Below, one piece after another: positions 8,604-17,336 of a stretch of 64,000 nucleotides of DNA. A model generated the notes under the pieces. That model worked only from the letters and a program-made list of their open reading frames with translations. It was not told the origin of the DNA and did not search any database. A program made the position numbers and the translations under genes. Every line of letters begins with the position of its first letter. The stretch's first letter is position 1. Source of the DNA: Bdellovibrio bacteriovorus. GTDB lineage: Bacteria > Bdellovibrionota > Bdellovibrionia > Bdellovibrionales > Bdellovibrionaceae. The stretch covers positions 2,728,001 through 2,792,000 of the forward strand of contig NZ_CP020946.1 in NCBI RefSeq assembly GCF_002208115.1. The letters are read 5' to 3'.

Positions 8604-10219
8604 TGAAGTTAGGCAGTGCGTTCATTTTATTAATGATCTCTTTCTGGACCTCGATGGTTCTGGCGGCGCCTTATCGCCGTTTGGTGAACTTCGAGTGGGA
8701 GGCCATTGAGAACGCCAAGTCCTATGAAATCGAACTGAAACAAGTCAAATCCAGCAAAGAAGAAGAAGCCAAAACCTTCACCTTCAAAGTGACCGAAGCC
8801 GCCTGGAATGGTCGACTGACACCGGGCAAGTACATGATGAAACTTCGTTCCCGGGACTATCGTGGTGTGCCGGGTGACTGGAGTGAGCCAAGTGAATTCA
8901 ACGTCGGTCTTGAAACGGCCGTGCTGAAATTCCCAGGGGCCCGGGTGAAAATGGCGACGAAAGAAACCGACACCACGTCCCTTGAGTTCAAATGGGCTCC
9001 GGTCGGCGGCGCGGATCAGTATCATTTCGTGCTGACATCTGATGACGGCAAAACCCAGATCACGGAAACTTTGAAAGAGCCTTCTTTCAAAGTAAAAGTT
9101 CCGGTGGCTTCACACTATACGTGGAAAGTTTCATCCAGTAACAACGAAGGCATCACCAGTGATGCCACAGCCGTGGGGCAGTTCACCCTGCTGGGTAAAC
9201 CAATTGAAAATCCGCGCATTGAAAAGCCGGAAAGCGATTTCGTGCGTGAACTAAAATGGTCCCGACCGGATCATGTTTCCAGCTATGACGTTTACCTGTT
9301 GAAATACAACACGGCCGATAAAAAATGGGAAAAGCTGAAAGTTTATGAAAACTACCAGCAAGACACCCTGCCATTTGATGACAATCTTCCCGGTGGTAAA
9401 TACCAGGTGGTGGTCCGCGCAAAATCAGACCTGCGCCCGTCGGCCCCTCTTGCAAAACAATCCTTCTCGGTGCGCAGCGGGGATCGATCTCCAGCGGCGG
9501 AATACACGGCCTTGGTTCGTAAATCCATCGAACGCGTCACCGGCTGGTATGCAGTGGCAAGCTATCTGATCACTGAAATGTCCTATCAGGGTGTGAATCC
9601 GGAAAAGAACTCCTCTGTGGCTTACAAAGCCCTGGGCGGTACGGGCCGCCTGGGTGTGGGCTGGTTCAGTCCTCACACTCCTTGGGGTTTCCTGGGAATC
9701 ATCGACATGAGCGGCTTCACCTTCAATGGCAAAACCCAGACATTCGCTTCGGCTGAAGCCAATGCGGTTTACAGAAAATCCCTGGGGGACCGTGGAGAAG
9801 TGCGTTTCCAGGCAGGTCCTTATTACAAGGAACTTCCTGAGACCGTGGGCGATCCTTTCTCGGGTTCATCCGAAGATCTGAAAATCAGCTCTGCCGGTCC
9901 GCATTTTGGTGCTGAATACTGGTATTCCCTGACGCCGAAACTGGGCATTCAGGTGAATGCGCATCTATATATGTCTTTGATGAAAATCAGCACACCCAAT
10001 GGTGAGCCGATGGAACCCAAGATGTCGACTCAAATAGGCTTCCTGGGAAGTTATCGCTTCACGCCGCGATTTACAGGATTGATTGGTTATGCCATGCGTG
10101 AAGACAAGATGTCCTACAAGGCGAAAACCGGAACGGACAGCTTTGCCTCTGACGGAGATGTCAACGAGTTCACCATTATTGGTAACTATCTAAACGTTTT
10201 TGCCGAGTGGAGCTTCTGA
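8603..10219 (+). CDS. fibronectin-like repeat protein with C-terminal outer-membrane beta-barrel
   Basis: About 538 aa with a signal peptide ending near 'VLAAPY'. The first half has fibronectin-like units similar to those of the preceding protein ('VNFEWEAIENAKSYEIELKQ', 'LEFKWAPVGGADQYHF', 'RELKWSRPDHVSSYDVYL'). From about residue 315 the sequence alternates as membrane beta-strands and ends in 'EWSF', the C-terminal aromatic signature of BAM-assembled barrels. ATG 8603 overlaps the stop of the FecR gene by one base. The gene lies 13 bases before the cyclase. The matching domains suggest the two proteins interact or arose by duplication, bridging outer membrane and periplasm (inference). Confidence 0.72.
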   Translation: MKLGSAFILLMISFWTSMVLAAPYRRLVNFEWEAIENAKSYEIELKQVKSSKEEEAKTFTFKVTEAAWNGRLTPGKYMMKLRSRDYRGVPGDWSEPSEFNVGLETAVLKFPGARVKMATKETDTTSLEFKWAPVGGADQYHFVLTSDDGKTQITETLKEPSFKVKVPVASHYTWKVSSSNNEGITSDATAVGQFTLLGKPIENPRIEKPESDFVRELKWSRPDHVSSYDVYLLKYNTADKKWEKLKVYENYQQDTLPFDDNLPGGKYQVVVRAKSDLRPSAPLAKQSFSVRSGDRSPAAEYTALVRKSIERVTGWYAVASYLITEMSYQGVNPEKNSSVAYKALGGTGRLGVGWFSPHTPWGFLGIIDMSGFTFNGKTQTFASAEANAVYRKSLGDRGEVRFQAGPYYKELPETVGDPFSGSSEDLKISSAGPHFGAEYWYSLTPKLGIQVNAHLYMSLMKISTPNGEPMEPKMSTQIGFLGSYRFTPRFTGLIGYAMREDKMSYKAKTGTDSFASDGDVNEFTIIGNYLNVFAEWSF

Positions 10220-10232
10220 TCAGGAGAGAACT

Positions 10233-12062
10233 ATGAGAATACCGATTTCGACAAAACTCATTACAGTCACAATCCTGATCCTGGTTGCCGCCACCGGGAC
10301 CATCACCTGGATTTCGTCGTCTTACTTTGAGAAGAAAGCCGCAGAGCAGGTCGATATCGCGAACCTTGAATCTGCCGCAGCCAAAGCCAAAGAGATCGAA
10401 AACATCATCGCCAATCTGGTGGACAAAACCCGTGTCACCGCGTCCCTGCTGACCAAGGGCGCAAACTCTCAAGTACAAACCGGCGATGACTTTGACTTCA
10501 ACTTTACCAAAGACAAAAACTTTATTTCTCTGGAAGTTCTGAAGCTGGACGGCACCAGTGTGGAAACCGTGGCCCGCAGGGTGAAAGAAGACCTGCTGAA
10601 ACCCTATGGTCTTAACTCCACCTACATGATCCATGTGCGTTCATGGCAGAAATTCCCCATCCGCTCGGTGGCTCAAGGAAGCATTGAAATCAAAAATGCC
10701 ACTTACCCGAAAGCTCCGGCGATGATCACAATTGGCATCCCGCTGATCCGCGATGAACAAGGTAAAATCACCCACGTGGCTCTGGCCGATGTGACTTTGG
10801 CACCGTTTGAAAAACCCTTCACGGACCCGTCTGAACGCACCCAGTACCTGATTGACCGTCAGGGAGAGCTTCTCGCCCACAAGGACGAACAAAAAGCCAT
10901 GGCGCGATTGAACATGGCAAAGTATCCGATCGTGCAGAAGGCTCTGACACAAAAGTCACCACAGTTCCAAACCAAGTTCCTGAATCCTGACAACGACAAG
11001 GATTACTTCGGGGCTTCTGTAAAAACCTCTTACGGCGCCACGGTGATCTCCCAGACATCCGAAGAAACCATCCTGGAGGTTTCCCGCGAAGTAAAACGCC
11101 GGGCGATCTTCGTCGCCGGTTCCGCGATCTCGATGGCGATCTTCTTTATCTTCCTGTTCTCTATGACCCTGACCTCCCCGATTGAAAAACTGGCGGAGAT
11201 GATCAATCTCGTGTCCAAGGGTAACTTCAATGTGAAGGCCCGTGCCCAGGTGAAATCCCATGACGAAGTGGGCGATCTGGCCGAGGCCTTTGATCACATG
11301 ACCGAGGGTCTAAAAGAACGCGACAAGGTGAAAAGCCTGTTCTCGAAGTTCCACGGCTCTTCCGTTGCCGAGGACTTGATCAACAAGGACATCGGGGTTG
11401 GCGGTCAGACCAAAGACGTTGTTGTCTTCTTCTCGGATATTCGTGGTTTCACGGCGTTCTCGGAAAAACGATCTCCGGAAGAGGTCGTAGAGATGCTGAA
11501 TGAATACTTTGGTGTGATGGTTAAAATCATCAACTCCCATGGCGGGGTTGTGGATAAATTCATCGGGGATGCGATCATGGCGGTCTGGGGTGCGCCGAAG
11601 AGCTCGGACAAAGACGCCCATCAGGCCGTGCGTGCGTGTCTTGAAATGCGCCGCGCTTTGGAAGGCCTGAATGAACGCCGTATTGCCCGCGAACAGCCGC
11701 CGATCAACATCGGTATGGGCCTGCACGCCGGAAAAGCAATTTCCGGAACGATCGGTTCAGATGAGCGCATGGAGTACACGGTGATCGGAAACACGGTGAA
11801 TACGGCTTCGCGAATTGAAGCCTCCACCAAGGCTTTCGGTGCGGATCTGCTGATTTCAGACACCGTCATCGAAAAAATCGGTGAAGACTTCAAGACCGAA
11901 CTTGCCGGTGCCGCCGAGGTCAAAGGACGCTCGGAGGCTTTGAAAATGTTCAAGGTTCGTGGTTATCGAGCGGAAGATGGCTCGATGGTGGAAGTGCGCA
12001 CTGCCTATTCTGACTATGAAGCGGAAGCCGCTGACAAGGTCAAAATCAAAGACGCAGCTTAA
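10233..12062 (+). CDS. membrane-bound class III adenylate cyclase with extracytoplasmic sensor and HAMP
   Basis: About 609 aa: TM1 (about 7-27), a periplasmic sensor of roughly 260 residues with a Cache-like 'YLIDRQGELLAH' stretch, TM2 (about 291-315), HAMP ('SPIEKLAEMINLVSKGNF'), and a C-terminal cyclase domain. Metal-binding Asp residues are in 'FFSDIRGF' (about 401) and 'FIGDAIMAVWG' (about 446). The purine-specifying Lys ('DKFIG', about 441) and Thr ('EYTVIG', about 516) predict ATP rather than GTP. The transition-state pair is in 'NTVNTASRIE'. All catalytic residues are present, so cAMP synthesis is expected. Start ATG 10233 follows AGGAGAG; an upstream in-frame start lies inside the barrel gene. 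It probably reads out the state of the envelope proteins encoded before it. Confidence 0.9.
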   Translation: MRIPISTKLITVTILILVAATGTITWISSSYFEKKAAEQVDIANLESAAAKAKEIENIIANLVDKTRVTASLLTKGANSQVQTGDDFDFNFTKDKNFISLEVLKLDGTSVETVARRVKEDLLKPYGLNSTYMIHVRSWQKFPIRSVAQGSIEIKNATYPKAPAMITIGIPLIRDEQGKITHVALADVTLAPFEKPFTDPSERTQYLIDRQGELLAHKDEQKAMARLNMAKYPIVQKALTQKSPQFQTKFLNPDNDKDYFGASVKTSYGATVISQTSEETILEVSREVKRRAIFVAGSAISMAIFFIFLFSMTLTSPIEKLAEMINLVSKGNFNVKARAQVKSHDEVGDLAEAFDHMTEGLKERDKVKSLFSKFHGSSVAEDLINKDIGVGGQTKDVVVFFSDIRGFTAFSEKRSPEEVVEMLNEYFGVMVKIINSHGGVVDKFIGDAIMAVWGAPKSSDKDAHQAVRACLEMRRALEGLNERRIAREQPPINIGMGLHAGKAISGTIGSDERMEYTVIGNTVNTASRIEASTKAFGADLLISDTVIEKIGEDFKTELAGAAEVKGRSEALKMFKVRGYRAEDGSMVEVRTAYSDYEAEAADKVKIKDAA

Positions 12063-12274
12063 GGCACGCTGGCGGGAGCGCGTGAAGTGCCTGCCGCCGC
12101 GACCTGCTTGCGGCTGAATTCTTCTGCCACAGCAACAGTCTGTCTATATTCCGGATATATAAAGGCTTCAGTGACGTGAACCTGCTTGGTGGGATCTTTT
12201 GGTCCCACGCTGGCGCAGGATACGACATTAATAAGCAACAGACACAAAAGCACTAGCTTTAGATTGATACGCAT
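12059..12274 (-). CDS. small lipoprotein
   Basis: A 71-aa protein with a lipoprotein signal ending in the lipobox 'NVVSC', so the mature chain is about 50 residues. No known domain; the C-terminus is Ala/Ser/Pro-rich. ATG 12274 is preceded by GGGGGG, the same G-run type of ribosome-binding site as at 12588 and 12910. It runs tail to tail into the cyclase gene, sharing stop-codon bases. Confidence 0.65.
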   Translation of the reverse strand: MRINLKLVLLCLLLINVVSCASVGPKDPTKQVHVTEAFIYPEYRQTVAVAEEFSRKQVAAAGTSRAPASVP

Positions 12275-12587
12275 GATTCCCCCCGGAATCCACTACCCTT
12301 GCATTTCCCTTGCCGCCTTTAAAGCAACCTATTGCTTATCGCCGTTGATACCCTGGTCACTGTCTAAAAGCTGGTTGACGTTCCCCACCCCCTGTTAGCG
12401 GACTGTACACGCAATTCCCATGTTTAAACACTGGGCGGTTTTCAGGTTTATCCCAGACAAATCAAGCATTCACAGAGATTAAGGAACGGTAACGCCACCA
12501 AAACGTGAACAGCGCCCTTCACACGATTTCAATCACTTAAGTGCTGGCCTGACCGTTGCTTTAGGAAAATTCCCACGGGGGGATGCT
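12275..12587. other. divergent intergenic region
   Basis: 313 bases between the small lipoprotein and the divergent secreted protein. It presumably holds promoters for both directions. A TTGACG at 12373-12378 resembles a -35 box but has no good -10 at normal spacing. I see no RNA gene or strong hairpin in it. Confidence 0.5.
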
Positions 12588-12872
12588 ATGACGAAGGTAA
12601 TGGGTGGACTTTTACTATTCACACTGATCGCACCAGTAAAAAGCTTTGCTAAAGATGGTATCGGCACCGGCGACTTTAATCAGATGATTGAAGAAAACAA
12701 CGCTGCTGCCAGGAATCTGAACAACACCATCACACGCAATGTCAGTTCAGAAAACACCTTTAAAGGTGAAGTGATCACCGTCGTGCAAAGCACGCGCAAT
12801 CCGGTGAAATACAATCCGTTCCTGCTGGAGGACGAAGTCGAAGTGAAATCACTGCGCGATCAGAATCACTAG
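12588..12872 (+). CDS. small secreted protein of unknown function
   Basis: A 94-aa protein with a signal peptide (cleavage probably after 'VKSFA'). The mature part is hydrophilic and Asn-rich ('ENNAAARNLNNTITRN') with no recognisable domain. The ATG is preceded by a GGGGGGA ribosome-binding site. It stands 37 bases before the large lipoprotein gene with a like-type site, so the two are probably one transcript. Confidence 0.65.
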   Translation: MTKVMGGLLLFTLIAPVKSFAKDGIGTGDFNQMIEENNAAARNLNNTITRNVSSENTFKGEVITVVQSTRNPVKYNPFLLEDEVEVKSLRDQNH

Positions 12873-12909
12873 TTCGCAAGTATTCAGTTTTAAATCCGGG
12901 GGGATTTTC

Positions 12910-14814
12910 GTGAATAAAGTAACTAAACTTTCAAAAATTGTTCTGTGTGGAGCGCTTGTTGAGGCTGTCGTAGGTTGCAGCCAACCTGTACGTTTTGCCC
13001 CCTCAGTCCTTGAACAAAGCTCATTGACGGACAACGTTTTCGGTCAGACGCCGGTGATCCCGGAAGTTGAAGAACCTAAAGTCGATCCGTTCAATCCATA
13101 TAAACACATGTCTGACATCAGTCAGGGTGACGATTCCATGACACCCAACATTGCCGCTGACGAAGGCTTGAACGGTAAAGCCGTTTCAAACTGCGAGCGT
13201 CAACGTGCTGACGGCAGTGACCGTTATGAAGAAGAACGCCTGGCAGCCCTGGCGGCGGCAAAAGCGGACACTTCTTTGATTCCCGTGCGCTTTTCCGTGT
13301 CTGCCGGCAGCGCCGAAGACGCGATTGCCCAGTGGTCCCACGAAAGATCCATTCTGCGTAAAGAATCCAATGGTGTGACACCGTTCTATGTGGGCGCGGC
13401 TAAAAAAGACAGCGCTGCGGATGCCTGCAAATGGTCCACGAACTGCAACAAAGCAGCGGTAAAAACCAATCACTTCCACTATATCGCTGACCACCAGCAA
13501 GCCCGCCGTGAATTCATCGCGGGTGAAAAATGCTTCTTCAGCACCGTGCGCGCGATTGCCAGTGTTGATGACGTGGGTGCCGTGACTGTCTTTGCAGAAG
13601 GCGCCGCCGCTCCAGCAGACGTACTGGCCGTGCAAAACCATTCCCTGCGTAACTTGTACTATGGTGAATCCTATGAAGACATCGTTGATTCCGGCAGTCC
13701 CCGTCTGTTTAAAAAACTAGGCGATGGAACTCCGAACATCGTGTCCCTTTATGTTGCCGACCTTCGTGAAAACGTCGTCGATAAATCCGGCAAGACCGTC
13801 AGCATTCTGACGCCGGAGTTTATTAAATTGAGTAAAGGCCTGACCCGCGGTGATGAAGTCCGTTTGACCTTCAAAGAAATCTTCTCTTTGAGAACCCTTT
13901 GGACCGAGCGTGAATTCGTGACCAATGTGCTGTCCTCGCAGCGCACTTCCAAAGCCGGCACCCTGTCAGCTTACGAAGGTGTGCCACAGCTGATCCAGTG
14001 GCTGGTTCATTCCGGTGTCGAAGGCACGGCGATGAGCACCAAGTACACTCCGCTGGTTCTGGATTTGGGTGTAAAAAACGTTCGCACTTCCAGCCTTGAG
14101 GGCGGAAGCTTCTTCAACCTTGCTAACATCCAGGCGCCGGTGACTCACATGACGGCATGGTTGGGTGGTAACCTGGTTGTGCGCGAGTCCACAAACAGCG
14201 TGAACAAAACCCACTTCAGTCGTGAAATTGATGACGGCTTCCTGGTGGTTCCGAATGCGGATGGCAGCATCACAAGTTCTCAGAACCTGTTTGGTTCTCA
14301 GATGAAGGTGTCTGTGAACGGTGAAGAAAAAACTTTTGCCAACGGTTTTGAAACTTTGGCGGCGCTGGCGGCAAAAGACTGTCAGTCCGAAGATCCAAAG
14401 AAGCATTACCTGGGCCCTTGGGATGGTGAACTGTACAGCCAGAAAATCAAAGTCTGGGTGGACAAAAACCGCAATGCGGTGGCGGATGCCGGTGAAGTCA
14501 TCAGTCTGGCCGATGCGAAAGTGGCTGCGATCAATGCCTGCCACGTGGTTTATGCCAATGAAAAAGACAAGTACGGCAACAGCACTGAATTGCGCTCTCC
14601 GTTCCTTATGTTCAAACAGGGCGAATCAGATCTGGCGGAAGAGGAACTGCTGACCCGTCTGGCAACAGGTAAAGACAAAGACGGTCAGGATGTCGAGTTC
14701 CGTCTGATGGTGGATATTTTCTTTAAAGCGAAACCAGGCGTGATCCTGGAAAACATTGATACGACGGGCCTTCCGGCTGTAGGAGGTGCCCAGCTCGCAC
14801 AAATTGTTCAGTAG
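12910..14814 (+). CDS. large lipoprotein of unknown function
   Basis: About 634 aa, starting with GTG at 12910 behind CGGGGGGA. The signal ends in a lipobox 'VVGC', so the mature N-terminal Cys should be lipidated. The following 50 residues are Pro- and acid-rich, as in a tether. Several Cys pairs ('CKWSTNC', 'ACHVV') fit an oxidising compartment. A segment near the C-terminus ('DKNRNAVADAGEVISLADA') looks like an EF-hand-like, dockerin-type calcium loop. No enzyme family was recognised. It ends at a strong terminator and is probably co-transcribed with the 94-aa secreted protein. Confidence 0.7.
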   Translation: MNKVTKLSKIVLCGALVEAVVGCSQPVRFAPSVLEQSSLTDNVFGQTPVIPEVEEPKVDPFNPYKHMSDISQGDDSMTPNIAADEGLNGKAVSNCERQRADGSDRYEEERLAALAAAKADTSLIPVRFSVSAGSAEDAIAQWSHERSILRKESNGVTPFYVGAAKKDSAADACKWSTNCNKAAVKTNHFHYIADHQQARREFIAGEKCFFSTVRAIASVDDVGAVTVFAEGAAAPADVLAVQNHSLRNLYYGESYEDIVDSGSPRLFKKLGDGTPNIVSLYVADLRENVVDKSGKTVSILTPEFIKLSKGLTRGDEVRLTFKEIFSLRTLWTEREFVTNVLSSQRTSKAGTLSAYEGVPQLIQWLVHSGVEGTAMSTKYTPLVLDLGVKNVRTSSLEGGSFFNLANIQAPVTHMTAWLGGNLVVRESTNSVNKTHFSREIDDGFLVVPNADGSITSSQNLFGSQMKVSVNGEEKTFANGFETLAALAAKDCQSEDPKKHYLGPWDGELYSQKIKVWVDKNRNAVADAGEVISLADAKVAAINACHVVYANEKDKYGNSTELRSPFLMFKQGESDLAEEELLTRLATGKDKDGQDVEFRLMVDIFFKAKPGVILENIDTTGLPAVGGAQLAQIVQ

Positions 14815-14840
14815 ATAATTCCGAAACCTAAGAGACATGA

Positions 14841-14872
14841 AACCGCAGGTCGCAACACCTGCGGTTTTTTTT
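14841..14872 (+). terminator. rho-independent terminator
   Basis: Stem AACCGCAGGT/ACCTGCGGTT around a short CGCAAC loop, followed by a run of T at 14865-14872. It ends the lipoprotein transcript. The opposing permease gene ends inside its T-run. Confidence 0.9.
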
Positions 14873-16146
14873 AAATACGAACGCTCAGTCCGTCTTTCAA
14901 GGCCAGCTTCTGCGCACGCAAAGCCGGAATCAAACCAATCAGCGTCCCGCCAACCAGAGTGATGATCAGATACATCAATTCATAACGAGTGACCCAAGGG
15001 CCGACAAGATACAGACCGAACTCGGTTTCAATCCACGGTTTCAACACCGCGATCAAACCCCAGGAGGTCACCAGTCCCAACGCCACACCCACCGCAGTCA
15101 AAAGTGCGGACTCGAACACCAAAAGACCCAGAATCTGGTTGGACTTCGCCCCCACAGCACGCAGGATCGCCATTTCACGCCGGCGTTCGTTCAGTGTCGT
15201 CGTCAAGGCAATCAGCATCGCCATAAAGCCCACGGCCACAACCATCCAGGAAATCATGCGAAGCACACCTTCAACATAAGACAATCCATTCCAAAGTTCG
15301 CTCAAAGTCGCCCCCGGAATGATCGCCAGCAAAGGTTCACCTTCAAAATTATTGATCTCGCGCTGAAGTTTCAGGGTTTCGATGCGGGACTTTGCGCCTA
15401 CAAAGAACGCCGTGATGGTGTGAACCTTCAGATCATTCGTCAGTTGTTCACGAGGAATAACCTTATCCATCGCCGGAGCTGCGCCATCCTGCCAGTCCAC
15501 GTGCAAAGCCTCCATGCCCTGCAAGGACATGTAAACTGCACGGTCCAGTGGCGTGCCAGTCGGCTCAAGAATACCGGAAATCACGAACGGACGATCATCG
15601 TGCTGCAAGATGCCTTCGCCCTTGGTCACACCGTGAGCAACCACAATACGACCACCCAGAGAATAGTTTAGCTTGCGGGCCACATCAGCCCCGATAACCA
15701 CATCCCAGATGTCGGCGAACTCTTTGCCGTGAGCAAACTTCACCTGCTGGTCACCACGATAGTGATAATGCTTGAAGAAGTCTTGAGTCGTGCCCACCAC
15801 GCGGAAACCGCGATGCCCATCACCCAAAGAATAAGGAATCGTCCATTCAATCGCCGGGTGCGCTTTTACTTTTTCATAAGTTTCATAGGAGATATTATGG
15901 GGAGATATTATGGGTGGCATTTCCCATATTGAACACTGTATACAGAATCAACTGCAGCGGACCACTGCGCGCACCGACGATCAGGTCGGTCTTGCTGATG
16001 GTTTGTGTGAAGCCCTCTTCCGCGGCCCGTTTGGCGCGCTCGACAGTCAGAAGCAAAGCCACACTCAATGCAATGGAGATCACCGTCAGCGTTGTTGCGA
16101 ACGCCCGATTCTTCAGGGATTTGATTGCCAACTTCAAAAAGACCAT
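14871..16146 (-). pseudogene. frameshifted ABC transporter permease (MacB/FtsX type)
   Basis: Two pieces of one permease. The upstream piece (16146 to 15895, about 83 aa) starts at ATG 16146, overlapping the ATPase stop, and holds TM1 ('FATTLTVISIALSVALLL'). It stops after 'GNATHNISP'. The downstream piece (from 15920 or 15908 to 14871) resumes with 'HNISYETYEKV' and holds the periplasmic domain and three C-terminal TMs with the family motif 'LNERRREMAILRAVGAK'. The break is exactly at a 13-bp tandem duplication (15888-15913). Deleting one copy restores 'GNATHNISYETYEKV' and one intact reading frame of about 420 codons. ATG 15920 lies 25 bases before the premature stop, so reinitiation could yield a split permease. 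It may be a true mutation, a phase variant or an assembly error. Confidence 0.88.
15888..15914. repeat. 13-bp tandem duplication causing a frameshift
   Basis: GGAGATATTATGG occurs twice in direct succession (15888-15900 and 15901-15913), with one further matching base at 15914. Thirteen is not a multiple of three, so the extra copy shifts the permease frame. The perfect identity of the copies points to a recent event. Confidence 0.97.
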
Positions 16147-16835
16147 CACACAACCTTGTTAATGGATTCTAAGGAGATTGAACGCGTAAAGAGTTTTTCA
16201 ATGCTGCGGTCATGAGACACAAATACGACAGTCGTTCCATAAAGCTCGGAAAGTTCAAACAAAAGCTTCAGAAACTTTTCGCGGTGATCTGCATCCAGTG
16301 CCGAGGTCGGTTCGTCGGCCAAGAGCAGATCCGGCTTCCCCAGAAGAGCGCGGGCCACGGCCACACGCTGCTGCTGTCCGACACTCAGTTCGGTGACACC
16401 TTTTTCCAGCAGATCAGAAATTCCCAGGTTGCCGCACAAAGCGCGGATCACCATTTCGGTGTCCACACTGCCCAAGCGAGCCTTGCGGGCCGGGCTCAGG
16501 TGCAACGGAAGCTCGATGTTTTCACGCACGGACAGATAAGGAATCAGATTGAAGCTTTGGAAAACATAGCCCATGTGTTCGGCGCGGAAAGAGTCGCGCT
16601 CGGAATCGGACATTTTAACAAAGTCACGTCCCAGAATCTGCACAGTCCCGCTGGTCGGACGAAGCACGCCCGCCAGAATCTCTAACAACGTCGTTTTACC
16701 TGTGCCACTGGGACCGTAAAGAAACAGCTCTTCGCCCTTTTTCACCGTAAATTCAGGAACGTGCAGCGTGGGATTTCTCTGACCTTCATAGGTGTAAGAC
16801 AAATCCCTGATGGTGATCAGATCATTTGAGCTCAA
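16146..16835 (-). CDS. ABC transporter ATP-binding protein (LolD/MacB-like)
   Basis: About 229 aa with all nucleotide-binding motifs: Walker A 'GPSGTGKTT', Q-loop 'YVFQSFNLIP', a signature variant 'LSVGQQQRVAVARAL', Walker B 'LLLADEP' and the H-loop 'FVSHD'. The best start is TTG 16835: GGAG lies seven bases upstream and it overlaps the end of the ZrgA-like gene by 14 bases. A longer ATG start at 16895 would run deep into that gene out of frame. The stop overlaps the permease start (TGATG). It would energise the permease whose gene is frameshifted here. Confidence 0.9.
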   Translation of the reverse strand: MSSNDLITIRDLSYTYEGQRNPTLHVPEFTVKKGEELFLYGPSGTGKTTLLEILAGVLRPTSGTVQILGRDFVKMSDSERDSFRAEHMGYVFQSFNLIPYLSVRENIELPLHLSPARKARLGSVDTEMVIRALCGNLGISDLLEKGVTELSVGQQQRVAVARALLGKPDLLLADEPTSALDADHREKFLKLLFELSELYGTTVVFVSHDRSIEKLFTRSISLESINKVV

Positions 16836-17319
16836 GAGTTTCTCCGTTCTTGCCAACCTCCAAGGACTTTTGCACCTGATCGGCCAGCACTTCAACCTGC
16901 ACCTTTTTCAGGCGCGGGAAGACTTTCTGGAAATTGAACGTCATGGTACTGCCTGCCACCGGCGCTTCACAGGAGATATTGAACTCCCCTTCCACGTCGG
17001 AATGGTTTTTCTTTTCGATGACTTCGTACATGTCCAGCTTGATTTCACACTTCAAAGACGGATCCAAAACAACCATCTCGGCCATTTTTTCGCCGAGCTT
17101 GGCCAGAGCCTCATCTTTTTTCTGCTTGTCCTTTTTGGATTTGGCCGCGTGTTCGAATCCGTAGATGGATTCTGCCGGAGCATGGAACTCCAATTTTCCT
17201 TTTTTGCCATCAAAGGCCAGACTGACTTTGCCAGCGCCGTGAACGTGTGCCGCCTGATTATGGGCAGCGTGATCGGAGTGCGCCATGGCCATCAGGGAAA
17301 ACAGAAGAACTTTCAACAT
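16822..17319 (-). CDS. ZrgA/DUF2796-family periplasmic metal-binding protein
   Basis: About 165 aa with a short signal peptide ('VLLFSLMAMA') and a His-rich mature N-terminus ('HSDHAAHNQAAHVHGAG') suited to binding zinc. The DUF2796 pattern follows: 'LEFHAPAESIYGFEHAAKS', a Lys-rich helix, and 'FNISCEAP' with a conserved Cys. In Vibrio cholerae, ZrgA belongs to a zinc-uptake operon (established knowledge). The same gene set here, DUF3299 protein, this protein, ATPase and FtsX-type permease, supports the same job. Confidence 0.82.
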   Translation of the reverse strand: MLKVLLFSLMAMAHSDHAAHNQAAHVHGAGKVSLAFDGKKGKLEFHAPAESIYGFEHAAKSKKDKQKKDEALAKLGEKMAEMVVLDPSLKCEIKLDMYEVIEKKNHSDVEGEFNISCEAPVAGSTMTFNFQKVFPRLKKVQVEVLADQVQKSLEVGKNGETLELK

Positions 17320-17336
17320 AAAGACCTCCTTGAAAG

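Noticed and set aside
17149-17161. Sequence GTTCGAATCC resembling a tRNA T-loop
   Set aside because: It lies inside the DUF2796 coding sequence and no acceptor or anticodon stem can be drawn around it.
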